Source: Dactylis glomerata
Taxonomy: Eukaryota; Streptophyta; Magnoliopsida; Poales; Poaceae
Assembly: GCA_007115705.1 (NCBI GenBank)
Contig: QXEO01000143.1
Span: 3,455,434 to 3,519,433, forward strand
Reading direction: 5' to 3'
Length of the DNA stretch: 64,000 nucleotides
The first letter of the stretch is position 1. The number at the start of each line of letters is the position of its first letter. The position numbers and the translations under genes are program-made. Positions 44,076-56,467 of this stretch are shown here, piece by piece. The notes below the pieces were generated by a model. The model ran no database searches. It saw nothing but the letters and a program-made list of their open reading frames with translations, and was not told where the DNA came from.

Positions 44076-45592
44076 TGATGACCCACAAGTATAGGGGGTG
44101 TATCGTAGTACTTTCGATAAATAAGAGTGTCGAACCCAACGAGGAGCAGAAGGTGTTGACAAGTGGTTTTGATCAAGGATTCACTGTAAATACTAGCAAA
44201 CAGGTTTTCAGGGGTATTTGGTAATGCAAATAAATAAAGTGCAAATAAATAAAAGACAATAATAGTAATTGCTGCAAGTGGCCCAATCCTTTCTAGAGCA
44301 AATGACAAGTCGGTTGTATAACTTATGATGACCAAACGTTCTCGAGGACACACGGGAGTTTCTATCAACTGCTTTCGCTTCATACCGCTAAATAATCTTT
44401 ATTGGTTTGATAATTGTTATGGGGGTGAACCTGTGCTAGCGCACTACCCTTACTAGGATAAATACACACTTGTGATTATACCCCTTGCAAGCATCCGCAA
44501 CTATAAGAAAGTAATTAAGATAAATCTAACCACAGCCTTAAACTCTAAGATCCTACACTCCCTGGTGCAATGGTTTCCCAACGGAGGTTTAGGTTTCTGT
44601 CACTCCAGCAACCCCACAATTAGTAGCGAAATACACAATGCATTCCACTAGGCCCATAAATGGTGAAGCATCATATAGTCAACGTTCACATGACACCACT
44701 AGTGAAATAGCACCACAACAAATAAATATCAAACCATTAAATATTACTTAACATAATTCCACTACTAACATCTTGACTTCTCCCATGTTCTCAAGAACTA
44801 AACGAGCTACTCACAAGATATCATATGGATCATGATCAGAGGTGAAATAATGGTAAATAACAATCTGAACATAAACCTTAATTCAACGGTTCCACTCAAT
44901 AGCATCAACCACAAGAGTAATCAACACCGGGAAAATTTCCCCTAAGAATTTGACAAGATTCAACCCAAGATGTTACAGCGGGATGGCGTGGTGATGGTGA
45001 AGATGAAGGTGCTGGTGATGAGGATGATGGTGATGATGATCCCGATGAAGTCCAGTGCGATGGTCATGACGATGGCGACAATCTCCCCTCTCCGGGAAGG
45101 AATTTCCCCGGCAGATTCCTGCCTGCCGGAGAGCTTTTCTCTCTCTGGTGTTTTCCGCCCCGCAGAGGCGGTGGTGTCTATCTCTGAGCCCCCCTTGACT
45201 TAGGTTTTTAGGGACAATGAAATACGCGAAGGGGCGATGGCAGTAGTGGGCCAGGGTGGCCTCACAACAGGCTGGCGCGGCCAGGGGTGGGCCCACGCCC
45301 CCTGTGTGTGAGCCTGCCCTAGTGGCTCCTCTCGCCTCCTCCTTCTGGCTTCTTCAGTCTTCTAGCAAAATATAATTTTCTAGTATTTTTCTGGAATTTC
45401 CCGATCTTCCGAAACATGGTGTCTTGACGGTCCTTTTTCCAGCAGAATCCTGACTCCGGCAGCAAATCCTCCAATGATCATCAAACATGTAAAAACAGAG
45501 GAAACAACATAAATATCATCTCTAAATGTGAAATATATCAATGAATAACAGTAAATTATGATACAAAATAGTGATGGAAAATGGACGTATCA
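44076..45592 (-). repeat. E2 3' LTR
   Basis: 1517 bp, minus-strand TGATACGTCC to GGGTCATCA. Preceded on the minus strand by a purine-rich AAGCTTGGGGGGT. A trinucleotide-like gatgatggtgatgatgat tract lies near 45010-45050. Confidence 0.88.
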
Positions 45593-45607
45593 ACCCCCCA
45601 AGCTTAG
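45593..45607 (-). other. E2 polypurine tract
   Basis: Minus-strand CTAAGCTTGGGGGGT directly before the 3' LTR. Confidence 0.8.
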
Positions 45608-46773
45608 ACCTCGCTTGTCCTCAAGCGAAAACTGAACTCGGTAAACATGAGCACACGTTTATGGAGTGAAGTGTCGATAATCAAAATATGGACAAGAAGC
45701 ATCACATTTACCAAGGCACAAATTATAATAGACAACAACTTCCCTTTATATGATATAGACTTGCAATAAGTAAAAGGGAATCACAAATAAAGATGCACAA
45801 GGTAAATTATAATTGGTGATGGCAAACCTAAGTTCTTGATCAGAGAACAATGAACAAACTATACTTATTTTTGAACAGAGCCTTTTACAATAGAGCTAAT
45901 ATAGTAAAAACCATATGCTCAACGAAACAAACTCTTTGCAGTCATAGAAAGCTTTTAAAGATATATTCCTTTAGATAAAAGCATTATACTAAACAAAGGA
46001 AGATAGTAAACATAATTGAACGGATCAACATATAGATGAGTGAAACATAACAACTCAAATGCTTGCTTGAGATAGAAGGTAATAGGTTGACTTAACATAA
46101 AAGTAAAAGACAGGCCCTTCGCAGAGGGAAGCAGGGATTAAACATGTGCTAGAGCTTTTCATTTGTAAAACAAAGAATAAAGTTGTTTTGAGAGGTGGTT
46201 GCTTTTGTCAATGACTAGCAACAGAGTTCTTGTTATCTTCCATACTAAACAAGTGAGAGCGGTTCTGAGATGTTGATTAATTGGCACAATTGTGCTCTTT
46301 TATAGCTTTGCACTCCTCCCCACCTTTTCCTTTCTCAAACCATGGCTAACCGATTCCATCGGGTGCCCACCAACTTTCACATTCCATGGAGGAGTGCCTT
46401 TTTCTTTTCTTTTTCTTTTTTATTTTAGATTACAATGGTCTGACCAGCTCTCTTACAAAATTAATGGCGAGCAGATGAAGCTGCCTAGTCGAGGGGTACT
46501 TAATTTAGTATGGAAGATAACAAACCCATCCACTATGTCCTCATGAGCTAAAAACAGTGATACAAAATGAGAAGTAGTTGAAGGTTTTTGAAAGGTAGCA
46601 CATGAAAATTTACTTGGAATGGCTTGAAATACCATGCATAATAATTTATAGTGGACTCTTTGGAAGTAACTTGGTTTTTGAAAGTTGGATGCACAAGAAG
46701 TATTCCCTCTCAGTATAGGTTTTTGGCTAGCAAGACTGAGTAGCAAGCATAAGAGTTGCATAAAACAAACAAA

Positions 46774-49197
46774 TCTCTACTAATAATATTGTAACAGGTA
46801 TGGTCCGTGACCGTCACAAGTACGCTTTCAATTCACCAAAAATACGTTTTTCTCCATCAAACACTAAATTATCCACCAATGCCATTGATAAGTAAAAATA
46901 ACGGTTCGTCTTATTTTCTCGTTATCTGAAAGAATCTTCTCCCGCAGCGTTCTTCGTGCTGCCGGTGCCGTGGTTCCACGTCGTCGGGTCGGAGACTCGG
47001 AGGTGCTCCCAATCCCTGCCCTGTCCGTGAGGCGATGGCCTGCTCGGTTGGGACCATGCCCAGGCATGCTACGGCCAGCCACGACGAACTCCGACCATAG
47101 CTGGCCGGGACTCGAGCGGCTGGGATGAATACTGCAGCGTTCTTCGTGCTGCCGGTGCCGCCGTTCGACGTTGTCGGGTCGGAGACTTGAAGGTTCTCCC
47201 AATCCCTGTCCTATCCGTGGGGCGCGATGGCCGTTTGATGTCGTCGGGTTGGAGACTCGGAGGTGCTCCCAAATCCCAATCCCTGCCCTGTCCGTGGGGC
47301 GATGGCCTGCTCGGCTGAGACCATGCCCAGGCATGCTACGACCAGCCATGGCGACCTCCAACCATAGCTGGCCGGGACTCGAGCGGCTGGGATGAAGACG
47401 ATTTGGTCCGAGGCGGTGACGTACGTCTTGACGATTTTCGCCTACCGTACAGAGGCTGCTGCCACCGCCTGCCTCCTCCTCGCGTCGACGTCTTCGGTTG
47501 TTCTAATTGATAACATATCAATTCCAGTTGTGCGATCTGTGGCTGACTGCCGCCGTGCCGCATCAGAAAAAGTGGACTGCACGCAGGGGCTGCTGCTGCC
47601 AATCTGGAGCGCTTCGGCGTTGAGGCGGCCAGTACTACTAGAGTTCAGTGTTAATGGTTAATGCCAACAAACTGAAATCGAGATGGAGGAGAGCTTGCTA
47701 ATGTTAATGGGATAGGAACTGTGCCTTTTGCGGGAGTCAATCTGGAGTTGTTGTGCTGATGCACTAGATCCTCTTGTGCTACACCGAAGGTATGTATTTT
47801 AGTTGGTGCTATTGTGCTAGGTGTATACGAGGAATAGAAAAGTTTGTGTACTGTTTGTACATTTGTATAGTACAAATTTCTGTTTTTAGGCATATATATA
47901 GGCATATGTACGTTATAATTCTAAAAAATGAAAATGCAAATTTCAGTAGATGTCTAAAAGTATGCACTTCAATATTTATTCTTCAATTAATGTGGTTTTT
48001 ATCAAGATTTTGTTAAGGTGCGAAGCCACAAGTCGACAAGTACGAACAATGGAGTCAATGAGATTTTCTTCAGTTAGTCGGACTCTTCAGGTGTGTTAGA
48101 TGGTATGATTGTTGGGTTTTCGTAAGGGTGCTTGTGTCGAGGCTGAAGTGACCCCGCCTCTTCTCGTTCCACACCACACGTGAGCGAGAGCCTTCCTCCT
48201 CCATCGACCATGTGCGTCGTTGCTAGGCCCTTGCGTATCCATGCTCTACCTCGCAGCCTATAGCCTTGCCAACGTTGGCTATCTCGACCACGTCCGCCTT
48301 TTAGGCTTGGCCTTCTATCCCGGCCGGCGGGTGTGGTATGCTTCTTTGTATGATGGCAGGCATGATTTTATTTTGTAGTTGATGCCAATCATTTGCTGAT
48401 AGATCAGAGGTTGCTATCGGAGGAGGATATCATGACATTGTTGCATACATAAACATATGATACAAGTTCAACTAAGTCTACCATGCTATGTGGGATTTCA
48501 TTTCAGGCACTTAATTTTAAGTATTCAGTTCTGACAAATTATCATCAACATTGTGAGTACATAATAATTTTTTTTAGGATATGACACTATGGACATGATT
48601 AATTACTTCGCTATGTAAATAATGATGGTACATGTAAGATCATGAGCATATCTATCAGTCGGTTCAAAGATGCATGCATTTCTCCATAAAATAATCAGTT
48701 GGGTTAGTCGACCAGTCAATACCCCCCCGGCCCTTAAGTGGTGTGGTTGACTTCAACCATGGCAAATGGGAGAAATTTGGTTTTTTTTTCTGGATCTCTC
48801 AAAGGAACAAAAGGGTTAGCTCTTAAAGAGAAAAAGTAACAAAAAAGACCCCATGCATTATGTACTTTTATATTTGTTAGAGCCAAGGGAGTGGGAACAA
48901 CCTTATGGCCACCATAAGAATTATAACTATCCATGCTCCAAGCAAATAAGTCCTACATTGGTCACCAAATTTTCCCTTGGTGAGTTTATTCTGGGTGTGG
49001 ATGGCTTACTATGGTTTTATCTCATCAAGTTGATGTCACGTGATTTTCCCTATTATGCGACTTAAATCGTCATGCGATTTTCTCTATAACAGTTTAAAGT
49101 TAATGTTCCAAGATGTTGTAATTACTATTGCATGTTACACAATAATTTTTCATTTGAATTAATGTTGCACCGTAGCAACGCACGGGTTCTGTGCTAG
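46774..49197 (+). mobile_element. Helitron, non-autonomous (2424 bp)
   Basis: Begins TCTCTACTAATAATATTG directly after an A (46773) and ends GTGCTAG before a T (49198), the A/T insertion rule of Helitrons. A hairpin GTTGC-ACCGTA-GCAAC (49164-49179) lies 14 bases before the CTAG end. No target duplication is expected or seen. The interior has no Rep/helicase but carries GC-rich tandem segments at 46944-47400 that look like captured gene pieces. It sits in the 3' non-coding part of E2. Confidence 0.82.
46944..47400. repeat. GC-rich tandem repeats inside the Helitron
   Basis: A 190-bp unit starting gcagcgttcttcgtgctgcc occurs at 46944-47133 and again from 47134, with an extra internal partial copy from about 47231. 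The phrase gtcgtcgggt(c/t)ggagact appears three times. Frames across it on the minus strand are a by-product of the repeats. Confidence 0.8.
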
Positions 49198-49932
49198 TAT
49201 ACATATAATAAGAACAATCATGCAATCTTCCTTGAAAGTACAACGATTTTAACTTGAGAATACTACTGCTTATAAGCCAAACATGAAGGAAAGCTGAAAT
49301 GATGTAACTACTGTTTGATGAATTTTTATACCAAAAAATTCATTATATAGAGATAGATTAATATACCACTTGCCTAAGACGTGTGGGTCCCATGAGATGC
49401 GGACTGTACATAAGAGAGTATATATTCAATATTGAACTCATTTTTATAGAGTTCATCATATGCATAAGAATGGTACAAGCATATTATAATTTTGATAAAT
49501 TATTTAAGAAAGATTATCTTTATAAGATTCGAAACACGTTTGTGGAAATGAGCTAGTTAGCTGGCCAAGATCTTGAGCACCACACCGATCAGCTACATGC
49601 ATGCATTACATACATACACACATGCGATGCTAGCTCAATGATGCATTAACGGTCTAATGGCCGGATGATTAATTAGCTTGTTATTTATTTAGTCAAGTAA
49701 CTCAAGCAGCTCTATGCAGCACATATACTCGTGCGGCCAATGTACGAAGGGTAGGGATAGGGCTCATATGGAGCCGGCACGTGCGTGCGCGCTCGATCGT
49801 ATGTTGTATATGCAACTGATCTCACAGCTTGCGTCACACATGCCCGGCCGGTGCAGATAAGGATTCTGGAAGGTTTAAACTCACGCGTTTTGAACCAACT
49901 TGTTCCAGAAGATACGCGGCCTGCTCCACGCC

Positions 49933-49940
49933 TATATAAA
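49933..49940 (+). promoter_or_regulatory. TATA box of the solo LTR
   Basis: TATATAAA in cgcctatataaaggagag, about 620 bases into the LTR. Confidence 0.7.
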
Positions 49941-50384
49941 GGAGAGCAGTCTCTCGTAGAGGAGGGAGCACGCACAAGACACGCACGACGCCGAGGCTCT
50001 GCTCCGCGAGAGAATAATCACGCCGGAGAGCAGGCCATACACACGCGCACGGGAAGAGCGAGACCTCATCACCGCTTTGCCCCGCGCCATACACACACCC
50101 AATCACCACGTTCTAACAATACCTCGTCGGAGGGCGCGTTTACGCTGCCGAGTACGCGAAGCCATGTTGATCATCGCGCCGGACATCTTCATCGAGGGTA
50201 AGTTATAAGATCGATTATGAGATTTGTTTTCTATGAAGAAAAAAGTATGTTTTGGGCGATTCGATCGACCCGTCTACGAGTCGCATCTATTCTATCTTTC
50301 GATTAATCATGGTGGTGACTGCTTCATCAAAGTCGCTCATGAGAAGGGCACGACTATGGCCTGACCATCACATCGACGTCGGCT

Positions 50385-50570
50385 ATGTGGACTAACCATG
50401 CAACCTACCACGGCTCGACCGCCTCATCAACGTCGGCCGTGTGGATCCGTATTACAACCACGGCTCGACCGCCTCATCAACGTCAGCCGTGTGGATCCGT
50501 ATCGCAACCATGGCTCGGCTGCCCCATCAAAGTCGGCTATGTGGAACCTACGGGATTTATCACAACCATG
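50385..50570. repeat. Short tandem repeats in the solo LTR
   Basis: Units of about 55 bp built on cggctcgaccgcctcatcaa ... gtggatccgtat are repeated about three times with decay. Further pairs occur at 50788-50850 (tagcgccgatgaggctagac) and 50925-51005 (gctgggcaccgacgaggcaa). Confidence 0.75.
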
Positions 50571-51804
50571 GTAGCGACGTCTATGTTGTCCATGCGGAAT
50601 AAAAAGTGAGCATCTACAAACCCATCGCTTGACTGTTTCATCTATGTCGGTGGTGCACAACCTTGATCCTTGTTAAGGAGCTTGGTTGATTCAACGAGTA
50701 AGACATGCTTCATCAATTGTCTATCTCGGATCTATGGTCTAACGTCCACAAGACGTGGCCATATTATTCATCATATGCATCTCATGTCTAGCGCCGATGA
50801 GGCTAGACGCCATACTCATACCATGTCTAGTGCCGACGAGGCTAGACGAAATCATGGCCAAGTAATGACGAAGCTTGATTACTATGCCATCAACACGCCT
50901 TAATTTTGATGAGATAGTCACACCGTTGCTGGGCACCGACGAGGCAAAAGCAACATTATTTGATGAAGTCAGGGTCATATGGCTGGGCACCGACGAGGCA
51001 AAACCCACCATTTTCATCAATAAATCTCACTCTTAATTAAGTACGTCGTGATAGCATATCGTGATTGTGCTTCGACGAAACAAAGCTGCACTCTTTCTCA
51101 TGATTATCTAAACGACGACGACCATCAACGCAGCTTAATCGGAGGTATTCTATAGGCTTGTCCTACAGATGTAATTAACCGTCCGCTTTGCAAAAGCGCC
51201 GGGAATCAGCGGACTACTCGCAATCTCTTCGTCAGATCTCCTTAAGCATACTCGCAGAAGACAAAATAGGCAAATTCGTATGGGAGCATGTACAATGTAC
51301 TTTGTATTCAATACAATGATCAATAAAGATACAGAGTTCCCATATACACTGTGTGCGTTTGTCATACATATATTTTGTTTATTTTTTCCTTCGAAACAAC
51401 TACAAACACTTTTTTCTTCTTTTCTACTCAAACCTCAAGGTAATGTTGCTACTGACCAAGCTAAGTTTGTCAAAACCAACTAAATTTACTCATGCTCCCA
51501 AAGTGATACCAATACTAATCAACAAGACTAATCATATAAGAGAGATTGCAAACTAAAATAAAGTGTGCAGAAAGTAAATGATAAAACTTCTCATTAATAT
51601 TTCATTACCGCAACTCACACCAAGGGATACATAGATAACCAACTAAGGAGGATACTTCCACACTGCAAACTATTCTATAAGATAACTTCTCTATTCATGA
51701 TATGACTCTACTTGAAAAGTAAATGAGTAAAAGATAATGATATAATACCGCGGCACTCCCCCAAGCTTGGAACAAGCCAAGGGGATGCCTATACCAATGA
51801 CGAA

Positions 51805-52164
51805 TTACTCCTTCGGCGGTGGTGGTAAGATCATCCTTGGACCAAGTAAAAGCTCCAGCAACCTACGGAGCCTGAGATTCTCTTCTTGAAGTATCTGTAT
51901 CTCCCTCTCCAGAACTCGGTATTGGGCACAAAGCTCGTCAGTGACTAGAAGACCCTCTTTTATTACAGGCATGAAATTTAGATCCAAGACTGGTAGTGTT
52001 GGTCCCTGCATATTATGAGAAAAGGCACGTCCAGCGTTCATTGATCCTACAAAAGTAGGGTCTCCCGCCCTTGATCCTCTAGCCACATGTTCTTCCTTCA
52101 GCTTGAGGTCTTGGTGGTCCTCTTCCATAGGCGTTTTGCCCTTATCATCGCTTGAAGGAGCCAT
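51805..52164 (-). CDS. E2 post-pol ORF, coiled-coil protein of 119 aa
   Basis: ATG 52164 in gatcATGGct context to a stop ending at 51805. The N-terminal half is charged and Pro-poor (SSDDKGKTPMEEDHQDLKLK); the C-terminal half is a leucine-zipper-like helix (LEREIQILQEENLRLRRLLE), and it ends PPPPKE. It lies between integrase and the 3' LTR, where some plant gypsy elements carry env-like or accessory ORFs; nothing here looks like a membrane glycoprotein. It is intact although pol is not. A promoter-like module lies just upstream. Confidence 0.65.
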   Translation of the reverse strand: MAPSSDDKGKTPMEEDHQDLKLKEEHVARGSRAGDPTFVGSMNAGRAFSHNMQGPTLPVLDLNFMPVIKEGLLVTDELCAQYRVLEREIQILQEENLRLRRLLELLLGPRMILPPPPKE

Positions 52165-52255
52165 GATCCTCCTAGAACTGAGAACAACTCCTGACAGAAA
52201 TAGCTCGAAACGAAAACACTACGAAAACACGATATACAAACCTTAGGCAATCCGA

Positions 52256-52390
52256 GGGGTTATATAGGCGAAAATTAAACATCGAAACGTAGTCACAGGA
52301 GGAAACCGGGACAAAAACGAGCTCCGGGGTGTTCTCACCACAGGGCGGCGCGGCCTGGGGTGGGCTTGTGCCCCCTGGTGGTGAGGACAC
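52256..52390 (-). promoter_or_regulatory. LTR-like promoter module inside E2, upstream of the coiled-coil ORF
   Basis: On the minus strand a GC-rich box (52386-52341, containing GGCCGCGCCG) is followed by CGCCTATATAACC (TATA at 52268-52260) and then, about 95 bases on, by the ATG of the coiled-coil ORF. The same order and similar spacing of GC box and TATA box occurs in the LTRs of E1 and E3, so this could be a second internal promoter. Confidence 0.55.
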
Positions 52391-52503
52391 TCCGGACTCC
52401 GTCTCCTGCCCATTTTCGTCTCGTGATTTTTTATATTTAATAAAAACAACAAAAATATTAATTGAAAAGTTTAACGCGAACCTTTTCTGACTAGAACTGT
52501 TAC

Positions 52504-53873
52504 CTATTCGAAAACAAACTCTGCAGGTTCCTGCATATTGTCCTGGATGAATTCTTCCGGAGTCACCATTTGAATAACATCAACATCTTCATTATAAGAA
52601 TCTCTAGCAATATAATGTTTGAGTCTTTGCCCATTCACCACTTGTGTAGTGTTATCTTTTAATGAAGCAATCTTTATCGCACCTGAACGGTACACCTCTT
52701 CAATAACATAGGGTCCTTCCCATTTTGAGAGTAATTTTCCTGTAAAAAATCTGAGATGAGACCTATACAATAGAACTTTCTCACCAACATGAAACTCTCT
52801 CTTAAGAATTCTCTTATCATGCCATTGCTTGACTTTATCTTTGAAAAGTCTGGCATTCTCGTAAGCTTCGTTTCTCCACTCATCTAAAGAACTCAAATCA
52901 AGCAACCTTTTCTTACCGGCGAGTTTAAAAGCCCTATTAAGCTCTTTCACTGCCCAAAAAGCTTTGTGTTCTAATTCTAAGGGCAAGTGACACGCTTTTC
53001 CGTAAACCATCTTGTAAGGGGACATGCCCATGGGGTTCTTATAAGTAGTTCTATAAGCCCATAAAGCATCGTTTAACTTGCTAGTCCAGTTTTTCCTAGA
53101 TCTACTGACAGTCTTCTGCAAGATAGACTTGATCTCTCTATTTGAAAGCTCTACCTGCCCACTAGTTTGGGGATGATAGGCAGAAGCAATTCTATGAGTA
53201 ACGTCATATCTAGCAAGAGTTTTCCTAAAACCTCCATCAATAAAATGAGAACCTCCGTCAGTCATAAGATACCTAGGTACACCAAACCTAGGAAAAATAA
53301 CATCCTTAAGCATTTTTAACGAGGTCTCACCATCGGCACTCTCTGTAGGTATAGCTTCTACCCACTTAGTAATATAATCAATAGCAACGAGTATATGAGT
53401 ATAACCTTCTGAAGGAGGAAAAGGACCCATAAAGTCAAATCCCCAACAATCAAATGGTTCAATAACAAGAGTGTAACTCATAGGCATTTCATTACGTCTA
53501 GAAATATTACCAACTCTTTGACATTCATCATAGGATAAAACATACCTTCTAGCATCTTTAAAAGGGTTGGCCAATAAAAACCTGATTGTAGAACCTTTTG
53601 TGCGGTTCTATCTCCAGCATGATGTCCTCCATAAGCACTACCATGGCATTTTCTCAATATTTCTTATTGTTCATACTCTGGAACACATCTTCGCATAATA
53701 CCATCAACTCCTTTATATAAGTGTGGGTCATCCCAAAAGTAATGCCTCAGGTCGTAAAAGAATTTTCTTCTTTTCTGAGCTGTAAAGGTTGGAGGCAAAT
53801 ACTTGGAAACAATAAAGTTAGCATAATCAGCATACCACGGATTCTCTAGCAAAGTTACATTTATTGAAGCCAA
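52504..53873 (-). pseudogene. E2 integrase
   Basis: Minus-strand frames give the HHCC zinc region (HGSAYGGHHAGDRTAQKV; then VLSYDECQR, where the usual first cysteine is tyrosine). The DDE core follows (WGFDFMGPF; MTDGGSHF; QTSGQVELSNREIK) and the C-terminal WEGPYVIEEV fold. A TAA near 53665 (after EYEQ) and a one-base loss in a T-run near 53560 break the frame; from 53574 it is open to the stop at 52504. Confidence 0.88.
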
Positions 53874-54598
53874 CTGTTCATTTGGAAAACTATCATTAAC
53901 AGGAATATGATCAAAAAAACATTTTCCAATCTAGACAAATTGTCAGCAACAGGATTTTCAGCACCTTTCCTATCTACAATATGCAAATCAAACTCTTGTA
54001 AAAGCAACACCCATCTAATAAGCCTAGGCTTAGCATCCTTCTTCGACATAAGATATCTAATAGCAGCGTGATCAGTATGAATAGTAACTTTAGAATCAAC
54101 AATATAAGGTCTAAACTTATCACATGCAAAAACAACAGCAAGAAACTCCTTCTCAGTAGTAGCATAATTCTTCTGAGCAGCATCAAGAGTCTTACTAGCA
54201 TAATGAATAACATTCAACTTCTTATCTATGCGCTATCCAAGAACAGCACCAACAGCAAAATCACTAGCATCACACATAATTTCAAAGGGTAAATTCCAAT
54301 CAAGTGGTTGAACAATAGGAGCAGTAGTTAAAGCCTTCTTAAGAGTTTCAAAAGCTTCCTTACAATCATCATCAAAAACAAATGGTACATATTTTTGAAG
54401 AAGATTAGTAAGAGGCTTTGAAATCTTAGAGAAATCTTTAATAAACCTCCTATAGAAACCAGCATGACCAAGAATACTACGAATACCTTTAACATCCCTA
54501 GGACAGGGCATTTTCTCGATTGCTTCGACCTTTGCTCTGTCAACTTCAATACCTCTTTCAGAAATTTTATGTCCAAGAACAATTCCTTCATTTACCAT
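53861..54598 (-). pseudogene. E2 reverse transcriptase thumb and RNase H
   Basis: Contains GHKISERGIEVDRAKVEAI, then the RNase H opening CDASDFAVGAVLG; a TAG (54233-54235) stands where relatives have glutamine. Then NVIHYASKTLDAAQKNYATT and the TDHAAIRYL and DNLSRLE marks follow. Near 53920 a T-run is one base short, shifting the frame before the integrase. Confidence 0.87.
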
Positions 54599-54613
54599 AA
54601 AGTGGCATTTCTC

Positions 54614-56467
54614 TCAATTTAGAACAAGATTAGTTTCTTCACATCTCTGCAAAACTTTATCAAGATTGTGCAAACAATTATCAAAAGAAGTGTCATAGAC
54701 AGAGAAATCGTCCATGAAAACCTCCACAATTTCTTCACAAAACCCATGAAAAATAGCAGACATGCATCTTTGAAAAGTAGCAGGAGCATTGCACAAACCA
54801 AATGGCATACGTCTATAAGCATAAGTTACATAAGGACAAGTAAAAGTGGTTTTCTCTTGATCTTGCTTTTTAACAGCAATCTGAGAGAAACCGGAATAAC
54901 CATCAAGAAAACAAAAAAGTGTCTTCTTAGACAACCTCTCTAACATTTGATCTATAAATGGTAAAGGATAATGATCTTTCTTAGTAACTTTGTTTACCTT
55001 TCTAAAATCAATACACATCCTATAACCAACTACTACCCTTTGAGGAATAAGGTCATTATTCTCATTAGGCATAACAGTTATACCTCCTTTCTTAGGAACA
55101 CAATGAACAGGACTAACCCATCTACTATCAGCAATAGGATAAATAATACCAGCATCAAGGAGCTTCAATACCTCATTTCTTACCACTTCCTTCATCTTGG
55201 GAATTAAGCGGCATTGATGTTCAACAACTGGGTTTGCATCTTCCTCCATGTTAATAGCATGCTGACATATAGTGGGAGAAATCCCTTTTAAATCATCAAG
55301 AGTGTACCCCATAGCTCCTCGGTGTTTCCTCAATATTTCCAATAACCTTTCTTCCTCCTTTCCTAAAAGTTTAGAACTGATAATAATGGGATAGATTTTC
55401 TTATCATCTATATAAGCATACTTAAGATCATCAGGTAAAGGTTTTAATTCAAAAACAGGATCTTCCTTAGGTGGCAAAGTGGTACCAAGATCCTCCACAG
55501 GTAAATTGTGCTTAATCAACGGTGGTTGACGAAGAAGAATATCGTCAATCTCTTCTCTTTCCTCCTTGAAGACATCACTTTCATGGTCCTCCATAAATTG
55601 CTGCAAAGCATTATTAGGAGCAAGAGCAATAGAGGCAAGCTGTTCAACTCGAAAATTTTCATTAGGCAATTCATTTTCATAAGGAGTTTTAGCGAACTTA
55701 GAAAAATTAAAATCATAAGATTCTCCATCAAACTTAGTAAAAAATTTCTCTTTCTTACAATCTATCACTACACCACAAGTATTCAAAAAGGGTCTACCAA
55801 AAATAATAGGACAAGTTTTACTAGCTTCCTTACCAAGTACTAGAAAATCAGTAGGATATTTAGTCTTACCGCATAAAACTTCCACATCTCGAACAATACC
55901 AAGTGGCAAGACAGTCTCTCTATTAGCAAGCTGAATAACCACATCAATCTCCTCTAGTTCACAAGGGGCAATCTCATGCATAATTTCTTTATAAAGCTCT
56001 ATACGAATAGCACTTGAACTTACACCAATGTCACATAAGCCATAATAGCAATGATCGCCAATCCTGACAGATATAACAGGAACACTTGTTTTCCTGCGCC
56101 TACTAGGATGTGAAACAATGTTAGAAGCATCTTCACAAAAGACAATATATTCATCTCCTACATTTTTAGTAACAAGGTCCTTCACTATAGCTACAGGAGA
56201 CTTAATAGTAATTTGCTCATCAGGTTCTACAGCTTTCTTGGTACTTTTATTAAGCACACTTACCAAAGTAGAATGCTCCTTTACCTTAGCAGGGAAAGGC
56301 ATCTTCTCGAAATAAGGTTCAGGCAAAATGCGATCAACAGTTCAAACTTCAGTAGTTTTAGCAGGAATATGACTAATAGAATCTTTATAAGGCGCATGAT
56401 ATTTGTTCCAATCTTTCTTTGGAACATCAAGATAAGAGGCAAAAGCCTTAAAATAGTTAGCAAGTAT
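54614..56467 (-). pseudogene. E2 protease and reverse transcriptase
   Basis: In phase with Gag. The aspartic protease site is CYYGLCDIGVSSSAI (about 56045), with PIIFGRPFL further on. Reverse transcriptase shows ADSRWVSPVHCVPKKGG, CIDFRKVNKVTKKDHYPLPF, FGLCNAPATFQRCM and the catalytic EVFMDDFSVY (about 54720). TGA near 56338 and TGA 54614-54616 (a tryptophan position) interrupt it. Confidence 0.9.

Larger units (their letters stand above)
49312..51398 (+). mobile_element. Solo LTR (2087 bp) inside E2
   Basis: Starts TGTTTGATG and ends CGAAACA (a TGTTT/AAACA terminal pair) with a perfect 5-bp duplication ACTAC at 49307-49311 and 51399-51403. A TATA box (TATATAAA, 49933-49940) and an AATAAAG signal near 51321 fit a plus-strand LTR with U3, R and U5. 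No second LTR or interior is present, so it is the product of LTR-LTR recombination. Family not recognised. Confidence 0.82.

Noticed and set aside
44970..45296. His-rich or Met-rich frames in the E2 LTR
   Set aside because: They come from a gatgatggtgatg simple-sequence tract within an LTR; repeated at 58236-58490 in the partner LTR.
46864..47361. 165-codon minus-strand frame in the Helitron
   Set aside because: Composed entirely of the tandem repeat translated (GHGxxRAGHRxTDRAGI twice); no known domain, likely a by-product of the repeat.
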